NCBI GenBank assembly: GCA_027924585.1
Contig: BSBM01000871.1
Coordinates: 372,001-436,000 of the forward strand
Direction of reading: 5' to 3'
DNA length: 64,000 bases
Source of the DNA: Larix kaempferi
Taxonomy: Eukaryota > Streptophyta > Pinopsida > Pinales > Pinaceae
Position 1 is the first letter of the stretch, and each line of letters starts with the position of its first letter. Positions 45,408-55,609 of this stretch are shown piece by piece. The notes under the pieces were generated by a model. The model was not told where the DNA came from, did no database searches, and saw only the letters and a list, made by a program, of their open reading frames with translations. The translations under genes and the position numbers were made by a program.

Positions 45408-48400
45408 TCATGCGTAGAAACGCTTGAGGTATAGCCCGTTGCGGGGCCGTGCCAATGGCGTACCATCACAGTCGACTAGTTCATAGGCTCCTTTTTCTAA
45501 GACACGTTTTATGATGAAGGGGCCGTACCACATAGATTCAAGCTTGCCTTTTCCAAGTTTGTCATGCATCTGATCATATGTAAGTACAAGGTCACCCTCA
45601 TTAAAGATCCGAGGTTGAACGGATTTGTCATATTGAGCTTTGACGCGTTTTTTGTGAGCTTCATTAGCCAAAGCGGCGTCGCGGCGGGTTTCATCTAGCT
45701 TGGCTAGGTATAGAAACCGTTCTTCTTCGGAAGTAGTGTGTGGAAGTAGCTCTATGGCTATCTTGAGTGATGGAATTTCACATTCAATCGGGAGAATGGC
45801 TTCCAGGCCGTACACCAATTGAAATGGTGTAAACCCAGTAGCACTTTTCACTGAGGTTCGGTATGCCCACAGTGCTGAGAACAGAGCTGAGTGCCAATTG
45901 GATTTTTGGGTACCCACAATGCGCTGAATCATTCGTTTCAGGACCTTATTGATGGCTTCAACTTGGCCATTGGCTTGTGGGTAATACGGAGTTGAGTTTT
46001 CGTGGCGAAAACCCAATTTGGCACTTAGTTCTTCGATCATATGATTCCTAAAATGGGAACCATGATCGGTCACAATAGACTGTGGGACACCGAATCTAGC
46101 TATGATATGATTGAATATGAATTGCGCTGCTGTTTTGCCGTCTTCAGCGTACGTAGGCATCGCTTCAGCCCATTTTGTAAAATAGTCCACAGCTACTATG
46201 ACATAGCTATGCCCCCCGGCTGAAGTGGGCTTACAGTGCATAAAATCAATGCCCCATTTGGAGAAGGGGCCGACGGCAATAACAGGATGGAGTGGAGCAG
46301 GATGCGAGCGTGCTTTGCTATGGAAGAATTGACATGGCGGACACTTCTTGACTGTTTCAATGCAGTCTTTGAAAATCGAAGGCCAGAAGTATCCCGCTCG
46401 CAATATTTTCTGGGCCGTAGCCATCCCAGAGAGATGACCACCACATGCTCCAGCATGGCAGTCATTGAGAACGCGTTCCGCCTCATCTAAAGTCAAACAG
46501 CGTCGAAGGACACTGTCGACACCACGCCGATACAAAGTATCGTTCACTATAAGGTAGTATTTTGCGTGATGTCTAATACGTCGTCGTTCATCGCGGTTGA
46601 GGTCGGGACGGAAGCGTTGGGTTTGGAGATATAAGAGAATATCCCCATACCACGGATCAGACGTGCTAATGAGGAACAGTGATTCGTCGGGAAGAGAATC
46701 AATGGGCTCGGATTGCTCAGTAGCACGGGGCAAGTGACAAATTAACTCAGCGAAGACCAGAGATTTCTTAGACTTGGCTTTGACGAATTCCAAGTCAAAC
46801 TCTTGAAGGATGACAATCCAACGGGAGTATTTGCCCCCAAGCACTTGTCGTGTGAGGATATAGTACATCGGATTGAAATCGGCGATGACGGTGGTCCGAC
46901 GGAGTAAGATGTAGTGACGGAATCTCTGGACAGCAAACACTGTTGCCAGAGCCAGCTTTTCAACATGTGAGTAGCGAGTTTCAGAGTCGAGAAGACTCTT
47001 GCTGAGGTAGTACACCACATGTTCTATGCCGTTGTGATCTTCCTGGACTAACACCATACCAATGGTGGAAATCGAGGCTGCGAGATAAAGGATGTAGTCC
47101 TGTGTGTAATTGGGGGGTTGAATCACAGGATCTTTAGTTAAGGCTGCCTTTAAATTGTCAAAGGAGCGTTGGGCTTCATCATCCCATATGAAGGGAACAT
47201 TCTTCTTGAGAAGCCGCATGTAGCCTTTTGTTATCTCAGACAGATTACAAATAAAACGGCGTAGAAAGTTTGCATGCCCTTGCAAACATTGAAGTTCTGG
47301 AATATTGGTAGGTGAAGGCAGGGCTATGATAGCTGCTACCTTTGCGGGATCTAGACGTATCCCGTCTTTGGAGACTATGAAGCCCAACAGTTTTCCGGCT
47401 TCTACACAGAAGACGCACTTATGCGGGTTCAAACGTATATTGTAGCGCCGGCACCTTTCGAAAATGGCACTCAAGTGATCTGGATGTTCTTCCCGAGTTC
47501 GAGAATGAGCAGGAAGGTCATCGAGATATGGCTCTACGATATGTTTGATGTCATGGAATGCGTAGGACATCGCCCGTTGGAAAGTTGCCCCGGCATTTTT
47601 GAGGCCAAAAGGTAACTTCCGATATGCGAAGATCCCCCAAGGGCAGATAAAGGCCGTTTTGTGCTGGTCGGCTGGGAGGATATCGATCTGATTATAGCCA
47701 GAAAAGCCATCCATGAATGAAAAGATAACACTTCCGGCACAGTTATCGATGATCTGGTCGATAAACGGAGTTGGGTAGTTGTCCTTGGGACAAGCTTTGT
47801 TCAAATCACGGTAATCAACACAGACTCTAATCGTTCCCTGTTTCTTGGCTACAGGGACGATGTTGGATACCCATTCTGTCAATGGGACAGGATAGATAAA
47901 ACCAGCACGCAAAAGTTTTTCAACCTCTGCTTTAATGGCGGCTGCCTTACGAGGATGAACGGGTCGAAGCTTTTGCCGAACAGGTCGGGCGCCAGGGAAA
48001 GTTGGAATTTCGTGGACTACAATCGATGGGTCGATTCCTGGCATCTCTTCATAACTCCAAGCGAAAACATCGCGGAAAGTTTTAAAGTAGGCATTATAGA
48101 ACTCCGTCTCAAGAGGAGTACATGTTTTGCCAATGTGTACGTTTTCCACGATACCAGGCTTTACTGAAATATCAATGGGAGTGGTTGCCATGAGATTGGC
48201 CAAGTTTCCTTCAGAAAATACTTCGTCGAGGGAAGTGGGGAACTTGGTTTGAACCATCCCAAGTGAAGCACTGGATTTGGTATCGGGCTCGAGTGACTGA
48301 ATGGTGGGGAATGAAGATCGATGATGAAAATCTCCCCATGGTGGCTCATTACCGCACATAACCTCTATGATTGATTCGTCAGTAGGAAAAATCAAGTTGA

Positions 48401-49781
48401 GAGGATCAAACAATGGTGGGCGTGTATGAGTTTCAGTCGAGAGCTGTGCCACTATGTGATCAGTAGAACAGTCGACCCAATCTGTGGCTGATTGGATCGC
48501 GTCATAAGATGCAAGGTTTCTGTTCAAAGGCATGGAATTGCCATAGCCTTGGATCTGAGTAGGACTCGGTATCACCCATGAATCATCAGACGGGGTGTCA
48601 TGTGACGAAATCATGTTGACTGGTTGAAGATGGGTTCCCAGCTCTGGAAAAACTCCAATGAGGGATGAATCCTTCATGAGACCAACACCTATGTCTTGGA
48701 ACCGGTACCGAGGTTGATCCAATAACGGAACGGTATTGGTGGAGTTTGGATGGGAGTCTGGGATACAGTAATCCAATTGATCAATAGTGACAATTTTCCC
48801 TTCATGAGGAAATTGTACAATCCGGAAGACTGTAGATGCTATGGCAGTCATGGCATAGAACCAGTTCCGACCAAGTAGGAGGTTGTAATCCAAAGGTGCA
48901 TCTACGACTTCGATGTGTACGGATACTGTTTTGCCCCCCAGTTCAACACCGATTGAGGGGATGAGTCCGTATGGTTGAAAACCATGTCCATCAAACGCTC
49001 TAAGAGTAGTGGGAGAAGTTGTGACCTCAGGCGAGCCGAGAGCTCTCCAGCAGTTCAAAGACATAATCGACGTGGAAGCACCCTCATCTAACACTGTGCG
49101 GTGGATAACATTTCCACGGATTTTCGTATGCACCTGGAAGGCTAACTGGTGAGAAAGCCTAGGTTTAGCGTGCTCCAAGTTAAACAAGATGGAGTTTGAA
49201 GTATCTGGGTCCAATGCCCCCAGTGCTGAAAGTAGGGTTCTACGCTGCGTGGGGCAGTGTTGGAGAACCTCGAGAGTTGACATAGCGCAAGGTGCTTGAG
49301 CCAAATCTTCAACAATGTTGTAGTTTTGGGCAGCTCGCGCATTCGGATTGAATGTCGCCTTTCGTATGGTGCCCTTAGGTGGGCGTAGCACTGTGTCCAT
49401 AAGTGGTCTCTCGATATGGAGGTGACCATTAGGGGGGGGAATAGGAATCGGATCTTCAACAGGAGACTTGCCTTTAGCTGTCTCCGATTGTTTGGTTGAA
49501 CTTGGAGGATTGTCATACGTCTTTGAACGAGTGGTGATATTAATCTCCTCATTACTTGTCATTAGGATCTCGCGGTTTGTGGACGTCTCTCCACGGGAAG
49601 GATTGGTCGGGTTGCCCCCTTGTGGGGATTCTTGGGAAACCATTTGCTGTTGCTGTTGGGGGAAAGGGTCAGTTAGTACTGCCGGTCTAGAGGATCCTTT
49701 AACGAACTTATGGACCTCGTCCTTGTAGGGACAGTCACGCGTATAATGATCATCTTGACAAATCAAGCAGGGAAACTTAGC
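45408..49781 (-). CDS. pol: Pol polyprotein: zinc knuckle, protease, reverse transcriptase, RNase H, integrase
   Basis: The frame continues that of Gag after one TAA; it has no ATG near its start, and a TTG lies at 49,766. Counting residues from there: a C-X2-C-X3-H-X4-C knuckle at the very start; protease about 200-330 with DEGA at 227-230 and LLLGR near 296-300; reverse transcriptase about 595-800 with FMDGFSGYNQ (motif A) and YLDD at 747-750; RNase H about 890-1015 with LYLAAS in place of the catalytic LYTDAS-type Asp, so probably inactive; integrase with HHCC zinc site (H1104, H1111, C1142, C1145) and D1174, D1234, E1270 (35-residue spacing), and a GPF/Y-type C-terminal module ending KRFYA. 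No frameshift or other stop occurs in 1,450 codons. Confidence 0.95.
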   Translation of the reverse strand, partial: AKFPCLICQDDHYTRDCPYKDEVHKFVKGSSRPAVLTDPFPQQQQQMVSQESPQGGNPTNPSRGETSTNREILMTSNEEINITTRSKTYDNPPSSTKQSETAKGKSPVEDPIPIPPPNGHLHIERPLMDTVLRPPKGTIRKATFNPNARAAQNYNIVEDLAQAPCAMSTLEVLQHCPTQRRTLLSALGALDPDTSNSILFNLEHAKPRLSHQLAFQVHTKIRGNVIHRTVLDEGASTSIMSLNCWRALGSPEVTTSPTTLRAFDGHGFQPYGLIPSIGVELGGKTVSVHIEVVDAPLDYNLLLGRNWFYAMTAIASTVFRIVQFPHEGKIVTIDQLDYCIPDSHPNSTNTVPLLDQPRYRFQDIGVGLMKDSSLIGVFPELGTHLQPVNMISSHDTPSDDSWVIPSPTQIQGYGNSMPLNRNLASYDAIQSATDWVDCSTDHIVAQLSTETHTRPPLFDPLNLIFPTDESIIEVMCGNEPPWGDFHHRSSFPTIQSLEPDTKSSASLGMVQTKFPTSLDEVFSEGNLANLMATTPIDISVKPGIVENVHIGKTCTPLETEFYNAYFKTFRDVFAWSYEEMPGIDPSIVVHEIPTFPGARPVRQKLRPVHPRKAAAIKAEVEKLLRAGFIYPVPLTEWVSNIVPVAKKQGTIRVCVDYRDLNKACPKDNYPTPFIDQIIDNCAGSVIFSFMDGFSGYNQIDILPADQHKTAFICPWGIFAYRKLPFGLKNAGATFQRAMSYAFHDIKHIVEPYLDDLPAHSRTREEHPDHLSAIFERCRRYNIRLNPHKCVFCVEAGKLLGFIVSKDGIRLDPAKVAAIIALPSPTNIPELQCLQGHANFLRRFICNLSEITKGYMRLLKKNVPFIWDDEAQRSFDNLKAALTKDPVIQPPNYTQDYILYLAASISTIGMVLVQEDHNGIEHVVYYLSKSLLDSETRYSHVEKLALATVFAVQRFRHYILLRRTTVIADFNPMYYILTRQVLGGKYSRWIVILQEFDLEFVKAKSKKSLVFAELICHLPRATEQSEPIDSLPDESLFLISTSDPWYGDILLYLQTQRFRPDLNRDERRRIRHHAKYYLIVNDTLYRRGVDSVLRRCLTLDEAERVLNDCHAGACGGHLSGMATAQKILRAGYFWPSIFKDCIETVKKCPPCQFFHSKARSHPAPLHPVIAVGPFSKWGIDFMHCKPTSAGGHSYVIVAVDYFTKWAEAMPTYAEDGKTAAQFIFNHIIARFGVPQSIVTDHGSHFRNHMIEELSAKLGFRHENSTPYYPQANGQVEAINKVLKRMIQRIVGTQKSNWHSALFSALWAYRTSVKSATGFTPFQLVYGLEAILPIECEIPSLKIAIELLPHTTSEEERFLYLAKLDETRRDAALANEAHKKRVKAQYDKSVQPRIFNEGDLVLTYDQMHDKLGKGKLESMWYGPFIIKRVLEKGAYELVDCDGTPLARPRNGLYLKRFYA

Positions 49782-52700
49782 TTACCGACGTGGTTTTTGA
49801 TCATTCTGGGTGGGTTGTGGTTTGGGGTTCTCCTGCTGGTTCTTCTTGGGTTTACCACGGTTGTTTTTCTTCTTTCCTCCGGAGGGTTGTGATGTAGATT
49901 GGACTGCATTCACTTCGGAGGAGACAGCAGGAGAAGTGGAAGCTTTTGAAGCGGCCTGGGTAAAAGCGGGGGAAGCAGAAGCTTGTTGCCCCGTCGAGTT
50001 GATAGCAGGCTGAGCCTTAACTGAACCAACTATACCATCAATGGGTGGTTCAGTAGTAGGTTTTGTAGGATCAGTGTGAATGCGGGAAGCATGTGGAAGA
50101 AGTTCGTGTAAAGTACCGGATTGAGTATATACTAAATCCATGTATTGTGCTGCCGAGATGGCTTGTTCTTCCGTAACGGGTCCGCGCATAGCAATATCTC
50201 TGGCTATGGGAGGTAAAAAGGATTTTGTAAACCAATCAGCAAGTAGTTGATCTGGAATAGGTGCCTTTATTAGCCTACGGCGTCTTCGCCACTCATGGAT
50301 GTGATCCGAGATGTGTGTAGAGGTGGTTTGACGCAGTGAAGTTAGCAGTTCTGTTCCAGTCTCATATCGGATGGGAAGCTGGAAATGTGTCAGAAACTGC
50401 ATAGCCAAAGTGTTGAAATCACGAAAAGAGTGTTGTGGCAGCTCGATGTACCATTTTGCTGCCGTTCCGGTAAGCGTACGTTGGAAGAGCCGAAGTCGGA
50501 TGGAATCATCCATCAAGGAGTTTGATGAACACCAAAGATGGAAGGTCATCACGTGGTTCTTGGGGTCTTCCCCGGGCTTAGCATCGAACTTGGGAATATC
50601 CGATGGTAGTTTGGCTGGGATAGGTGGCCAGTGAGGTTCATGCCAAATAGGATCGTTAATAAGCCTCGAAAAATCAGGTAGATCAAGTGTGGCCAAGAAG
50701 GGAAGTTGACGGTTGGTCTGCGGGTATGAGTAATAACCATGTGGTGCAAGGAACCCTGGAGGGCCTTGCATAGCATGCTGTTGTGTGTTATACCCATATG
50801 TGTTTCCCACGGGATACTGCTGAAAGTTCTGCGGATAATAAGCCATCTGGTTAACCGGTTGATTGTAAGCAACTGGTTGGTAAGTGTTCTGCTGAGTGGG
50901 TATAGTACCCTGAAGTTGTTGATGCCCAGGATTAGTTGCTATTCCTTGTTGGGAAAAAGTTCCTTGGAATTGTTGTGTTCCAGGGATGTTGCCACCATAC
51001 TGTGTAAGTGGAGAATTTCCCATAGCAGGGTTGGGGGGTGGCTGCGACTGTGGTGTCCATGGAATGTTCGTTCCTGCTTGAGGAACGAGTGGAAATTGAA
51101 GTGACGGGTTCCAAGGAGTTGTGGCAGCCGAAGGGTAAGGGAAGCCAGAATTCAAGTTGGGGAAAATCTGAGATTGCCCTCCAGCTTGGTTCCAGTTTCC
51201 GAAAAGTGAGTACCCCCCACTCTGTGGGATTTGATGATCCCAAGAAGGAAGCATACCTGACAGGGGTGGTTGAGAGTAAGGCCCGGTGGGAACACCGGAA
51301 TAAGGTTGCCCACTGCCAGGTGGATTGTACATACCAAACTGAGTAGAAACTGCTGGTTGGGAAACTTGTTGGAACGGGCCAATAGGTTGTCCGCCAGCAG
51401 TTAGGTTGGATGGCCCTATGTGAGGAGGCTGTAGACTGGGGATTGGGTTCCCAGCAAAAGGTTGTCCTCCGATTGGTTGGGTTGAAGGCCCACCAGTGGG
51501 AGGTTGTTGACTAGCAATGGGGTTCCCAACAAAAGGTTGCCCCCCAGCTGGTTGGGTTGATGGCCCACCAGGGAGGGTTTGTAAGTTGGAGTTAGGGACC
51601 ATTGCAGTCGGTTGTCCACCTCCTGAAATAGTATAAATGGTGGCTGAAGGTGATCCTCCTGTCGAGACGGAAGATCCAGCAGTATGACTAAGTGTTCTTC
51701 CGCCGCTAGCTAAATATGATAGCATGGATTGGCTAACGGCGCCAAAAGTACCGATTAGCGGAGGCGGTCGTCCGTATTGGACAGGTGAGGACGGAGAAAA
51801 AACTGGGTTATCTCTCATAGAATGTGCACCAAACATTGGTGATGACAGCAAATGTGGGGAATTTAGCCCAGGAGTATCAGCGTCGTCCATCACGTGTTCA
51901 ATAATAGGAGAACCATCAAGAACTGGATCCGAGTTCATATCCTGAAAAAGATTTTGGGGATCTGGCAGGAACCTAGGTGTAGTAAAGTTCGAAGGTCCTG
52001 AGCCGTCTGCAAAGGAATGATGAAATTCTGTGCTAGACGGAACGTTGGGATCCCTATAGTCAGAAGGACGAGAAACAGGGGGGTATCTAGACGCTGTTGA
52101 AAGCATTTGCTCTGTGTTGCGTCTAAATTGTGCCGATGCTAACGGAGAGTTCGCTAGGCTAACCATACTAGACTGAATGGAAGCCATAATTTCGTGTCCC
52201 GGTGGAATGTTGGGTAGATGAAAAGTGCGAGGTACGTTGCTAGAAGAACTTGTCTCCTGAGGATGAACACTGGGTGATGTAGTAATAACAGGCGGAAGTT
52301 CCGTCTGGGAAGTAATGAAGCCATAATCAGGTTCAAAAGGTGTGTCAGGTAGACGAGTACCTTCAACGATCTCAACGTAGCCGCCTGGGACTGAAATTAG
52401 GCCAGGTATGTCCTGGTCGGATCCTTCTGTGGTGCCAATAGATCCGTCTATATCATCGTGGAAAATTTCTGATGGACGGGAAGTGTTGGCCTCCGGTAGA
52501 AGAATGACCTCTGGTCTAGTACTCTGGGTCGTGCTAGGTTCAGCTGCTGTAACTGTGCCCACTGTTACAGATAAATCTGGGATGACAGTGGGTGAGGTGA
52601 CAGTGGAAGCCTCAGACATGCTAGTGGTGATAGACGCTGCAATGGATTCTGAGACTGTGCTGTGTGTGGCAGTTACAGGCGTAACTGAAGATGTTGTGCG

Positions 52701-52847
52701 GATCGGCGGTGGGATGTTGCCTCGACCAGCACCGCGGCCAGGAGGAGCAGGAATGCGTGATGCAGACGGACCAGAAGTCCGTGGCGGTGGTGGTGGTGGA
52801 GGGCTTAAGCCCTGTTGTCTTCGTGATCTTCTTTGTTGATCTGACAT
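49782..52847 (-). CDS. gag: Gag protein with long disordered N-terminal region
   Basis: A 1,021-residue protein starting at ATG 52,847, much longer than usual Gag. Residues 1-350 are Ser/Thr/Pro-rich with a poly-Pro run at 16-22. Residues 400-700 are Gly/Gln/Pro/Asn/Tyr-rich and include two tandem copies of a 27-residue GGPSTQP-GGQPF-GNPI unit near 427-480. The retrotransposon gag (capsid) domain spans about 718-920: LATLDLPDF, a FHLW---N motif, AAKWY, F--L---F and HIHEWRRRR. The tail 985-1021 is Lys/Arg/Asn-rich. The frame stops at TAA (49,782-49,784), five codons before the zinc knuckle, and the same frame continues as pol. The stop product therefore lacks the knuckle. Confidence 0.92.
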   Translation of the reverse strand: MSDQQRRSRRQQGLSPPPPPPPRTSGPSASRIPAPPGRGAGRGNIPPPIRTTSSVTPVTATHSTVSESIAASITTSMSEASTVTSPTVIPDLSVTVGTVTAAEPSTTQSTRPEVILLPEANTSRPSEIFHDDIDGSIGTTEGSDQDIPGLISVPGGYVEIVEGTRLPDTPFEPDYGFITSQTELPPVITTSPSVHPQETSSSSNVPRTFHLPNIPPGHEIMASIQSSMVSLANSPLASAQFRRNTEQMLSTASRYPPVSRPSDYRDPNVPSSTEFHHSFADGSGPSNFTTPRFLPDPQNLFQDMNSDPVLDGSPIIEHVMDDADTPGLNSPHLLSSPMFGAHSMRDNPVFSPSSPVQYGRPPPLIGTFGAVSQSMLSYLASGGRTLSHTAGSSVSTGGSPSATIYTISGGGQPTAMVPNSNLQTLPGGPSTQPAGGQPFVGNPIASQQPPTGGPSTQPIGGQPFAGNPIPSLQPPHIGPSNLTAGGQPIGPFQQVSQPAVSTQFGMYNPPGSGQPYSGVPTGPYSQPPLSGMLPSWDHQIPQSGGYSLFGNWNQAGGQSQIFPNLNSGFPYPSAATTPWNPSLQFPLVPQAGTNIPWTPQSQPPPNPAMGNSPLTQYGGNIPGTQQFQGTFSQQGIATNPGHQQLQGTIPTQQNTYQPVAYNQPVNQMAYYPQNFQQYPVGNTYGYNTQQHAMQGPPGFLAPHGYYSYPQTNRQLPFLATLDLPDFSRLINDPIWHEPHWPPIPAKLPSDIPKFDAKPGEDPKNHVMTFHLWCSSNSLMDDSIRLRLFQRTLTGTAAKWYIELPQHSFRDFNTLAMQFLTHFQLPIRYETGTELLTSLRQTTSTHISDHIHEWRRRRRLIKAPIPDQLLADWFTKSFLPPIARDIAMRGPVTEEQAISAAQYMDLVYTQSGTLHELLPHASRIHTDPTKPTTEPPIDGIVGSVKAQPAINSTGQQASASPAFTQAASKASTSPAVSSEVNAVQSTSQPSGGKKKNNRGKPKKNQQENPKPQPTQNDQKPRR

Positions 52848-54642
52848 GATGACAGGAAAATGAAAATCGGAGGCAGTACCGTAAACAAAGAACTCAAAAA
52901 CTCTAATGCAGCCGAGTGTGCAAAAGAGGAGCTAGAAAAAGCAAGGCTCACAGGCCAAAAAAGCAAGCTCTAAAATCTATACTGAGACCGGTGTCTCAAT
53001 AAGCGAGCTAATCAACAAAAATGGCCAGAATGCCAACAAGCAGTCCCTACAAAGAAAAAATGACCCTCTACAATGATGAGACGCCAAGCAAACTCCTAAC
53101 TAAGAGCTGGAGACCTCAACAGGCTGTATCCTTCGCAAGGTGATGAAATCCAAGTCGAACAATACAACATGAGAGACCGATATAAGAAGGATATCCCTCT
53201 ACCGAAAGGGATCCTGGGTAAAGAGCCCTAGTAGAATAGATACTAAGCCACCTCGTTCATGACACGTCGGAAAAGGTTTTGGGCACTTCAGCCTTCCGAA
53301 GAAGACAGCGATCGATGTTGCCTTAGGGCTAAGTGGAGTGCGGTATTCCACAGAGTCCGTCCGGTTCTCAATCTCGCGGCCGTTTAACCCCTGAACAGTT
53401 AGAAACAGTCAGGAGGCCCCTCCACAAACTAGCTGTGACCGTGTCAATAAGTACTAGAGGATTTTAGTTCCCTAAAGACAACGACTATGTCTCAGATGAA
53501 AATGACAAGGGGGAATTATTTTGATGCCTATCCCCGGTGTCCTACCTAACTACCAAATTCTTTTGATTTCCTCAAGTGAGGTTAAAGTTGGTTTAATTAG
53601 GGTGATTAATTTTAGTGGCTGTCTTTACTCAATCGGGTAGTGGACGTGAAACTTGATGGTGTTATGACGACTCAAACCATGCAAATGAGAATGAATCATA
53701 AACAAGCCTTTGTCTTCGATGAAATCTAGCTAAGGTAAAGATAGAGGTTCTTTGATCCAATATGCATAACAATTTTCACAAGCATTCAAAGTAAAAGATT
53801 TTTCTTTTCTTTTCGATTTATAAACCAAGCCAAACTAAAGTAAACACGCTTTTCAATGCACTGATTTTACAATCTACAATGCTTCTGTGATGAGAATTTT
53901 TATGGCAAAATTAATGGTTCATTTCTCTATGCAAAATGCCACTAGACTTTTTCAAATTAAACAACAAATTTGCTCTCAACTAATGACCTTTTTAATTTAC
54001 TGAAAATGATAATGACAATATGACTGTAAAACTACAGTGTTCAGTAATAGAAGACAGTGGTGTTGAGTTGGTTGTGGGAAAAAGCCAAGTCAAATGCAAT
54101 CAAATTGAAGAATGACCAATATGTCAAAAGTGCCACTTAATTCAATCAATCAATCAAGCTCACAAACCATGTAATAAGCAGACCAAACAGACTGGAAATT
54201 AACCAGGATGCTAACAGGCAACAGTAAAGACTATCTGAGGCAGGGAGAAACTCAGAAAACCAAGCAAAAATTAAAAAAAATTTACCTACTTGCAGACACT
54301 ACCGCGGGGTATAGACTGCCTGAAGCGCGGCACTGTGTAACTGTCGCGCTGGTATGAATTCCTAGGACGCGGCACTGTGTAAATGTCGCTCTGGAAGTGG
54401 TTCAGGGGGCGCGGCACTGTGGCAAGAGGGAAAAAAAAACGCAACTGGAAAAGAAAAAATCAAGTTTTCAGGGTTGTTGCTAACCCAGGGGACTCAATAA
54501 TTAAACAGGGAGATAAATATTGCGAGGAGGGGTGAATAAGGGTCAAAAAAGACCAAAATTCAAGCTGGTTTGAAGTGCAACAAAAGACTGATAATTCAAA
54601 GATAAATGACTGTGAATTTGAACCAATCAAGCAGTAATCAAA
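52848..54642 (-). other. Element B leader between primer site and gag
   Basis: About 1.8 kb with no recognised gene. A GC-motif cluster lies at 54,296-54,424 near the primer site. The rest is AT-rich and mixed. An uninterrupted long leader of this size is common for Tat-type elements. Confidence 0.65.
54296..54424. repeat. GCGCGGCACTGT motif cluster in element B leader
   Basis: Three copies spaced about 43 bp: GCGCGGCACTGTGTAACTG from 54,325, then ACGCGGCACTGTGTAAATG near 54,367, and GCGCGGCACTGTGG near 54,409. The first two are followed by a partial reverse complement (TGTCGCGCT, TGTCGCTCT), giving imperfect palindromes. Confidence 0.8.
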
Positions 54643-54658
54643 CCCAGCGGAGTCGCCA
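54643..54658 (-). other. Primer-binding site of element B
   Basis: TGGCGACTCCGCTGGG on the minus strand, four bases after the 5' LTR. It differs from element A's site by one base (CGC for CAC). Confidence 0.78.
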
Positions 54659-54662
54659 TTCT

Positions 54663-55604
54663 TGTTATGTGGAATTCTGCCCTACGGATAAGTCAAAACT
54701 CCCTTAGGCTAAAGTAGGATCTGACTAACTCTAGACTAAGAACAGACAAAACAAATGCAACCTTGAATTCCTGGATCTAACATACATTTCAGTATTAAAA
54801 TGCTGAAGAGAGCAAAGGATTTTAGCTGACCTTATGTCCAAGTGCTTTGTTTTTGGTGTTTGCTCCAAGCTCCAAGTCTTCACCAATGAACCTGTCAAAG
54901 AGTAACCAAAATACAAGTATGCACTATTCTCTAGCAATCTGAAACATGAGTTAGGATCTAAATCTGTAAGAGATACAAATCATGTGATTAAAACAAGATT
55001 AACACAAACGATTTGGGAAAACAAGACAAGTTATTCCATTACAACTTGAAGATTACTTACAAAGGGTGCTTGATGCCCAAGCCAATCCTCCAACTCCAAG
55101 TGTCTTCTCCTCTTAGCTATCTCCACAATGCTGCAAGACCATAAGTTTGGTGCTCTCAAGAGTCCTCCCCTTTTCCAATGGCATGCCTCTCTTTTATAGT
55201 AAATGGTGAGGTTAACCAACAAGAGAGATAGGTGGATCTAAGGAGGGATAAGTGGATCAGGGTTTCTAATCGAAGGAGGTGAGTTGGGATCGAATCAAGG
55301 AACCCAATCTTCCATCATCTTTGAAAAATCCAAGATCCCACAAGTCAAGGGCAAAAACCTATTAAAGGGGTGCCGCGCTTTGCAAATGATACAGAGCGCG
55401 GCACTGTGCCGCGTTTTGTCAAGCTGTACGGGCGCGGTAGTGTATGGAAATAAAGTCCAAGGTGGGTCAAAACTTGGCAGGGTGGATTTACCTTCAAGGT
55501 TGACTCATCATCTGTCTCTTCTGGAAGGTTCAAAATAGTAGGGGAAGTGTCGTCGAAATGTGTTATGATGGGGATGCGACACCGTGAAATATAGAGGTAT
55601 AACA
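54663..55604 (-). repeat. Element B, 5' LTR
   Basis: 942 bp, the same as the 3' LTR except C to T at 55,322. It carries the promoter that would produce the genomic RNA, and the same GC palindromes (55,370-55,413). Confidence 0.97.
55189..55199 (-). promoter_or_regulatory. TATA box of element B 5' LTR
   Basis: CTATAAAAGAG on the minus strand, directing transcription toward gag. Confidence 0.78.
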
Positions 55605-55609
55605 GCTCC
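55605..55609. repeat. Target-site duplication of element B (right copy)
   Basis: GCTCC, matching 40,012-40,016. Confidence 0.95.

Larger units (their letters stand above)
40017..55604 (-). mobile_element. Element B: near-complete Tat-type Ty3/Gypsy LTR retrotransposon with antisense gene
   Basis: A 15,588 bp element with 942 bp LTRs, perfect TGTTAT/ATAACA ends, a 5 bp target duplication, a primer site, a polypurine tract, and gag and pol on the minus strand. LTR copies show one mismatch (40,676 against 55,322), so insertion was recent. Sense order is: LTR, primer site, leader, Gag, zinc knuckle/protease/RT/decayed RNase H/integrase, second RNase H, antisense gene, pseudoknot-like array, non-coding 3' region, polypurine tract, LTR. 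One in-frame stop lies between Gag and Pol. It inserted into element C, giving a nested arrangement. Confidence 0.95.

Noticed and set aside
49764-49766. TTG as a real start codon for Pol
   Set aside because: Pol is in frame with Gag across a single stop, and Gag-Pol continuity is the more economical explanation.
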